From: Daphnia pulex
Taxonomy: Eukaryota; Arthropoda; Branchiopoda; Diplostraca; Daphniidae
Length of the DNA stretch: 64,000 bases
Direction of reading: 5' to 3'
Assembly: GCF_021134715.1 (NCBI RefSeq)
Contig: NC_060018.1
Coordinates: 9,317,501-9,381,500, forward strand
The position numbers were made by a program, and so were the translations under genes. Shown here piece by piece: positions 58,201-64,000 of the stretch. The notes under the pieces were generated by a model. It did no database searches and was not told the origin of the DNA. It worked only from the letters and a program-made list of their open reading frames with translations. Position 1 is the first letter of the stretch, and every line of letters begins with the position of its first letter.

Positions 58201-60410
58201 CCCTATTTTTCCAGTCAATATTTTTCCCCAAAAAAAGAAGAAGAAAGTTTGAGGATAAAAAATGTTGAATGTGAAACAAGCGTCGGAGAAAAAAAAGGAA
58301 AAAAATAAAAACGTGGAAAAAATGTGGAATGAAAAAAGCAATTTGTAGACGAGCGCTCCGATAAGTATATGGTGTTTTCGGATAGAGCGGAAGCCGATTA
58401 TTTCGAGCAGGATATACAATAACAAACAAACAAGAAGAGAGAGAAAAAAAAATTCTTCTTCTTCTACTATACACTCAGCCAAAAAAGGAGGAACAAACAG
58501 AATAAAAAAAAGGCCAAAAAATTGTCACCGCGCCGCAGCACCACCCGGACTTGCGCCATCAAAAGGACGTCGCGCTATGATGGAAGGCGCTGACAATAAC
58601 AGCAGCGGCTAGTGCGATGCGCGCTGGTTCATTTAGAAGTTTCAGCAATCTGATTTATGCAGAACCCAACAAAAAAATCTAAAGGAGAGCAACCAAGCGC
58701 GTCACACCTACTAAACCTCCCCCCCCCCCCCAAAAAAAAAAGAATTTTTTTTTTTTTTGTGCGTGTCTTCTTGTGTGTGACTCAATTCACAGTGACGTCT
58801 GGCTGGGCACCAATCGCGTTTTCTCGCCAATAACATCACAGCGTTTATATATATATATAGTAGCGAGCGTTGTTTCCCTCTCCAACTTCTTTTGTTTCCT
58901 TCCGTTGTGTTGTCTATTTCCGGAGTCTGAATGTCGGAATACATTACACAAGACGAAATGACTTTTTCCAACGCAAGAAACATCGCGCAAAATAAAAAAA
59001 GACATCGTCAAACTAATTTCTTGTACATCTATAAAACATTTTCTCTTTTGCGACTGTCAAACTGCGAGAGAAGTGCCAATAGCAGCACAGGAAATGAATT
59101 CCAATTTCACGCAACACATTACTGACATTATATAGACTGTACAGTCTATACGTAACAGCACCCAGTTACAGTAGAGTGCTTTACTTTATATTGCAAGAGA
59201 CAGGCGACAGAAAAAAGGAAAAGAATAAAGCGTTGGGTGACACCCTCCGCTTTATTTCAAATGTACCGCGGGCCGCGGCATCGTGATATATTATGGCACG
59301 GCGGCTTTCCTTTTTTCATCTTTTTCTCTTACGGTCAAAATACTGACTGTCCCATGTCCTCCTAGTCATATCCTACACAATGGTTCAAGTATGGTACAAA
59401 CAGGAAAGGTGGCCAGACGAAAGAGTACCGCTCCCACTTTAAAAATCATAACTTGCATGATCGCCGCTAGGTTCGCTATACGTTAGTGGCCTAAATGTTT
59501 GGACGAGCTTAATTAGATTTTTTAAAATAAATAGAACATTTTTAAAATACTGTAAACTCAATAATGTTTCTCAAAAGAAATCATTTCAATTATTTTCATT
59601 GAAGAATAATTTAAAAAACGTATAATTATGGAAGCATAAATATGTATTTGTTTCCTATTTAGATAGTCAGCCAGCTAGCCTAGTTGTTATGGTGTCTGAC
59701 AATGTCGCAAGAATGCCTGTTACTTAGCCTATATGGGGTCTCGTTGGCAGATATGCCGATGATAGGTGGATTCCGGTAGTCATTTGGATAATAGTACTAT
59801 ACCCCAAATGCACCAATGTTCCCATTTTTTTATTATTTATGAAACGTTAATAAGGGATCTGTGATAGGCAGACATCAATTGGATCTCAAATAAATAGGCC
59901 TAGTCTATACCAATGCGTAGCTAATTTTTTTTAGGACACGCCAGAAAAAGAGAGAGAGACACTAATATTACACATTCTAACGAATAATGTAAAAAAATCG
60001 CCGTGGAAAATAATCAAAATTGATGTCCGATTGGATTACCTGTCGCGTGTTGGATAACTAGTCGGTGGCTGTCGGGCTCGATCGTGAATTCCGCATCTGT
60101 CACGTCTAATAATCATAATGCGGGATGCTCAATTTTAGACTCGTCCGCCTATATACAGCCCCAAAATAAAAAAAAGAATTATACCTCTCTTTGATGACGG
60201 CGCCTCGAGGAGCAGGAGCTGATGGCCGCGGTGATGATGATCCAGCGATGATGAGGTCGATGCCGTCGACGAGGCGGACGACAGCGACGACGAGTGCAGC
60301 GAAGAGAGCGACGGCGTCGGCGATTCAGACTCGTCTGCAAATCGCATAATAATCCGGCGGGAATCCGCCATATCATCAACACGAAAATAAAAAAGGGAAA
60401 TCGTTAACAT
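46240..60410 (-). CDS. Grip: GRIP-type multi-PDZ scaffold protein
   Basis: It is a scaffold that gathers membrane receptors and transport partners. Exons joining in frame are 60371-60185 (or from 60410), 55277-55080, 50595-50542 (18-aa cassette), 49881-49644, 49420-49316, 49243-49046, 48968-48429, 48321-48095, 48007-47507, 47416-47261, 47186-46783, 46713-46564 and 46485-46240. The length is 1067 aa from 60371. Residues 1-146 are Ser/Gly-rich. PDZ units, numbered after vertebrate GRIP1, are PDZ2 at about 162-272, PDZ3 at 282-378, PDZ4 at 467-557, PDZ5 at 562-650, PDZ6 at 663-745 and PDZ7 at 937-1018. Diagnostic strings are [18 protein letters not shown] and [20 protein letters not shown] (PDZ6), and [18 protein letters not shown] and [16 protein letters not shown] (PDZ7). 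No PDZ1 exon was found. PDZ2 carries a Ser/Gly insertion. The ATG at 60410 is also in frame after a stop; either start is possible. Confidence 0.9.
50449..50535. repeat. Two TA-repeat tracts beside the GRIP cassette exon
   Basis: (TA)n runs at about 50453-50470 and 50521-50535 lie immediately 3' (minus sense) of the donor of the 54-base exon at 50542-50595. An AGA/TCT-triplet run at 50598-50620 forms its pyrimidine tract. Confidence 0.75.
50596..55079 (-). other. Large intron of the GRIP-type gene
   Basis: No PDZ or other exon is seen. It contains (AC)n at about 52205-52230, a C10 run at about 53100 and purine-rich tracts. Short open frames on both strands have low-complexity composition and are not supported as genes. 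Confidence 0.55.
55278..60184 (-). other. First large intron of the GRIP-type gene
   Basis: No exon is recognised. It holds poly-C runs near 55475, 55550 and 58720, a G10 run near 55672, a (TA)n tract near 58847-58860 and a perfect 20-base palindrome at 59131-59150. GC content is higher than in the first half of the window. Confidence 0.55.
59131..59150. repeat. Perfect 20-base palindrome
   Basis: TATAGACTGTACAGTCTATA reads the same on both strands. It lies in the first large GRIP intron and could be a binding site for a dimeric factor or simply chance. Confidence 0.7.
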
Positions 60411-63400
60411 TTTCTCGTCACACGCAAACGGCTAATGACTCCCACTATAGATTCTTATATCATTAAACAAGTCGTCCAAGTGCCGGACTTTGACCAGCTC
60501 GAAATGGTTGGGTGCGAAAGAAATCAGCGGAAATCAAATGAAACAAAGAAGCCGACGTCATTCAAGAAGTTCTTATAACATCAACCGCCATTATTGGTGG
60601 CGATTTTCTAATGAACTTTTGGGAAAACAAATTGGGTGAAAACCAAAATAAAAAATAGCCGAAAAAGATAAAACACAAATTTGAAACTAGTAGTAATAGC
60701 GCTTGTTGAAAGCTTTCTATTCCAATATTATTACGTGTTTTTAGACATATTCTTTGTGTGTTTTTATTGGCTCGGCACTCGGTTCGAGAGTGCTGGATCG
60801 TTACTCTGAAAACTTTATCGAGTCTTTTTTAAAAAACAAAAAGTGTTAACAACTTTTGATGTGTTGGTGGTGCAGCGACACGCTCGGGATTTTGTTATAG
60901 AAAAGAGTTTGTCGATGGCGGCCACAACAACAGCAGCCATCGAATCGGTCGGAATGTGCCGGCCGCAAAGTGGCGGGCATTTTTTGAAAACTATTCAAAA
61001 AGGAGATTCGGCGCCGCGTTCAATTCTTCTTTTGTTTTTGTTTTTTTTTCCCTTTTATTTTCTTTTTGTGTGTAGCTAGTTTCACTATTTTTACTGGTCG
61101 GCACAATTTGAACGCCGACGGGCAACTTGCCACCGTCAACACGAGCAAAGCTGATAGCTAGTAAGTCGGAAAGTGTGTCTGTGTGTGTGTGTGTGGGCTA
61201 TAGAGTCGGTTATACTTAACAGACAGCTTGATTTTCAAGAGTTGCGTCCTCCATCTGTATTTATTGAATCACAAATCCGCCAATGGTCGTTCCTTCTTCT
61301 TACGACTTTTCAATCCCTTTAAGCCTCTCTCTATATGGCTAATAATTCTATGGCAAAATTCTTAGCGCTGGACGGAGACTCAACGGAGACTTACATCCAT
61401 TCCTACACAGATCCACACGGATATATCAAGCTGGAAAAAAAAAGAGACGGATGATCCCATGTTCTTGGCGATGACGGGATCCCATTACAAAAGTCAATGG
61501 ATAAAACAGCTGGTCACACTATACCGAGCGCTAGCTGCCAAGTGGTTTTTCGGGATCTCTATACCAGTCAATCAGTCAGCCTTTAGTGATTTTACACGAT
61601 GTTTTCCTTCACCAAATCTCACGACTCGGACGAAAATCAAATCGTTTTCTCCCACACAAGTGTCGAAATGACTTGATCAATAAGATTTTCGGTAGTCACT
61701 TAAGTTATATCCCTTATATCTTTGTATTGAATTCTGTGTGGTTTACAACTTCACATGTAGTACAACAAAGTTTGTTGTCTTAAACTTTGTACTAAGTCGG
61801 GAGAGGCGTACGGTGCTGGCGGATGAGCTCGTGCGACGCGAGTGTGTCGCGGGCGTCGCGATGACGACGACAAGGGCTGACAAATTCCCAAACAGCTGCA
61901 AAGCTAGACGAGTTGCATGACACTTATTCTATATACCCAAGCTCCTTGGTCGTGTGTCAGCAGCCCTTGTTTTTAAGGAGAGACTTCCGCTTTTTCCTTA
62001 TTCTTATTATATATTAGATTCTTGGCTTTGGCGTTGGCTTGTTCGAAAACATACAAAAAAGCCAGCAGCAGATGCGGAATGTTTCGCGAATGTTTCGAAT
62101 GGTTTCACTCGCCGGCAGCACAGCATACCTACCCTCACTTATCAACCAGAACGAGAGAAGTCGAGACCCTTCTCGACAACCCCTAGAAAAATCTGATGAG
62201 ACTACCATGCACAGCAGTCTCTCCTGGCATGCTCAGTTAGCGCACCATTTTCGCCCATCATTCATACTGGAAATCAGCAGTTCAAGTATGCACACAAGTT
62301 TGCCTATTTTCCCTCAAAATTCTTTTATTAAATTTTCTTTTTTAAAAAAATAGAAGAAGAAATAGAAAACCGAAAACATTTCTGGCAACTGGAGTTCGTT
62401 TACAAACTATTTAGTATTATTTTTTTTGTGTTCTTTTAAATTCGTTGTGTGTGTGTTTCACTTGAAGCCAAACATCAACCGCTGGTGGGGGGTCGTTGAT
62501 TGCCAGAAATTTGTAGGAAAAAAAAATATCAAGTGGCCTCCTTCGACGTCTGTCGTCCATCCCAACGAGTACATGTTGTATACCCCTTTCGGGATGCTGG
62601 TGGTTTTTTTTTCTTCTTCTTTCCCGTCGATTCGTGAGAGAGTTATTTATATATACATATATGTGTGTGTGTGTTGTATATATAAACAAGACGCCACACA
62701 CTGGGCTACGGACGGCGCACTGATGATACACCCAGCAGGAAAAAAAACCAACAAAAATCGTAAGAAAGAGAAAAAAAAGGAAAGAAGAAGCTACAGGAAA
62801 TGTCTAGGATAGCACATATATAAATATAAGTTACAAAAAAGCTTACAACAGTTATCGATGACTTGACGACGAGACGCACATGCTCGACATTCATCGTGAC
62901 TTTAGCTGCTCACTATTTTCCCTCCTCTTTTTTTTTCCCTCCTCCCTTTTCAAGTCGAATGCGCTTAAAAAGCTTTTAGTTATAAAAAAAAAATAAATTC
63001 CCTTCGGCCGCGGGAGAGAAAGAGAGGGAAACGTCTAAAAAATCATTTGAGTTTGAGTGTTGCGTGTAGGCTGTGGAACGTTTTAAGGAGTCGACCCAAG
63101 AAGAATGCCTTGGAAATAATAATGAAACGTTCTGGCTTTTATTTGGGCCCTATTTTCGAAAGGAAAAAGGGGGGAAATAAAAGCAACTGTTTTCACGGTA
63201 AACTAGTAGCAGCAGTACTATGTGTCCGCCTGTGTGCGCTGTCTGTGTCTGTTTTATAGTGCAGCAGCCCAGACTATATGGGGTATATGTATAGTAGTAG
63301 GTACACTCTCCCCCCTTTTGCCATGGGCTCTCCTTATATTCTGAAAATGCTGCACCGTGTTCCAAACAAGATCATCTGGATTTCTTCTTTTCTAAAACAA

Positions 63401-64000
63401 TCTGATCTTTTTCGACGAGGAGAAGAAGAAGGAAAAAAAGGGGGGAAAATACAAACCCCGCGCCGGAGATCTATAGACGACAAGAGCATCGCACACAGCT
63501 ACTACTACACGAGAGAGAAAACAAAATAATAATAAAGTTTAAATTTAGCAAGAAACCCTAACGCTGCTGCTGCTGTTGTGCAGCACCTCGGTGGCGTCCA
63601 GTCAAAAAGGTTCCGACCGTCGTTCCCTTTGGTATTTCGACGGGCTGTACGGTCGCAACTGTACAGCGTCTTCTACTATATACTATATATACACCCCTAT
63701 AAATAAATAGAATTTTTCCAACATCAAAGAAAAAAGAAAGAAAAGTGAGAGGCCCAATTACGTCCTAGATATTCCTCCGAGAGTTTTGGGTTTTTCCTAA
63801 TGGAAAATATTTTTGCGCACATGTGTGTGGTGGCTGGTGGAACCCCACGACTCGGCTGGCGGCCGGTGTTCCTCTTGGGCTTCGCGAAAATGAGAAAGGT
63901 CAACTCTCTTGGGTTCACAACAGGCCGTCTGATGATGGATGGCTTTCTTTACTGCACTAAACATACCCCATTTCTTTTTTTTTTTTTCGTATTTTAAGAA
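60411..64000. other. Upstream flank or further 5' region of the GRIP-type gene
   Basis: No coding exon is recognised on either strand. (TG)n occurs at about 61178-61195 and a hairpin at 61758-61794. At 63660-63700 a TATATATAG-like box on the minus strand, followed by 'gtagaagacgctgtacagtt', could be a promoter for a 5' leader exon, but no splice link to 60410 is shown. The last 300 bases hold only weak open frames. Confidence 0.3.

Noticed and set aside
61459..62353. Series of plus-strand frames of 60-104 codons
   Set aside because: None resembles a known family, and their composition follows local base content.

Overview
The window looks like nuclear DNA of an arthropod. The gene content, short AT-rich introns with GT-AG borders, and the mix of DIRS-like, Copia-like, hAT-like and TIR elements fit a cladoceran such as Daphnia, but the species assignment is inference. 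Three multi-exon genes are well supported, all on the minus strand. No rRNA, tRNA or CRISPR array was recognised.

Region 1 to 28 kb is accessory, repeat-rich and full of broken genes. It holds a cadherin-like fragment (0.4-0.7 kb), two degraded DIRS-like tyrosine-recombinase retrotransposons (0.7-1.9 kb and 11.5-13.8 kb) and a degraded Copia gag/protease piece (15.0-16.1 kb). It also holds a BTB-domain remnant (19.7-19.9 kb), a degraded hAT transposase (23.5-24.6 kb) and several short inverted-repeat elements. A small unrecognised gene family is present in three copies: two in tandem at 4.5-5.5 kb and one inverted at 10.5-10.8 kb. Its last two copies are accompanied by exons encoding Ala/Gly-rich repeats.

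Region 28 to 43.4 kb holds two genes. The first is a complete two-pore-domain potassium channel of TWIK type (28.07-29.75 kb, 5 coding exons, about 399 aa). The second is a complete FAM120/constitutive coactivator of PPARG-like RNA-binding protein (38.95-42.92 kb, 13 coding exons, 925 aa). Between them lies a nested pair of TA-flanked terminal-inverted-repeat elements (30.67-35.21 kb) with no visible transposase. Upstream of the FAM120 gene sits a 1.4-kb element with about 310-bp near-perfect inverted repeats (43.83-45.24 kb).

Region 46 to 64 kb is dominated by a GRIP-type multi-PDZ scaffold gene (46.24-60.41 kb, about 13 coding exons, about 1,050-1,080 aa). I see PDZ units matching PDZ2 to PDZ7 of vertebrate GRIP1 but no PDZ1. 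Its two large 5' introns are rich in microsatellites and poly-C runs. The 3.6 kb beyond its first coding exon shows no gene.

The three intact genes do not form a pathway. The channel and GRIP both act at membranes of excitable cells and FAM120 acts on RNA, but nothing in the sequence links them beyond shared strand.
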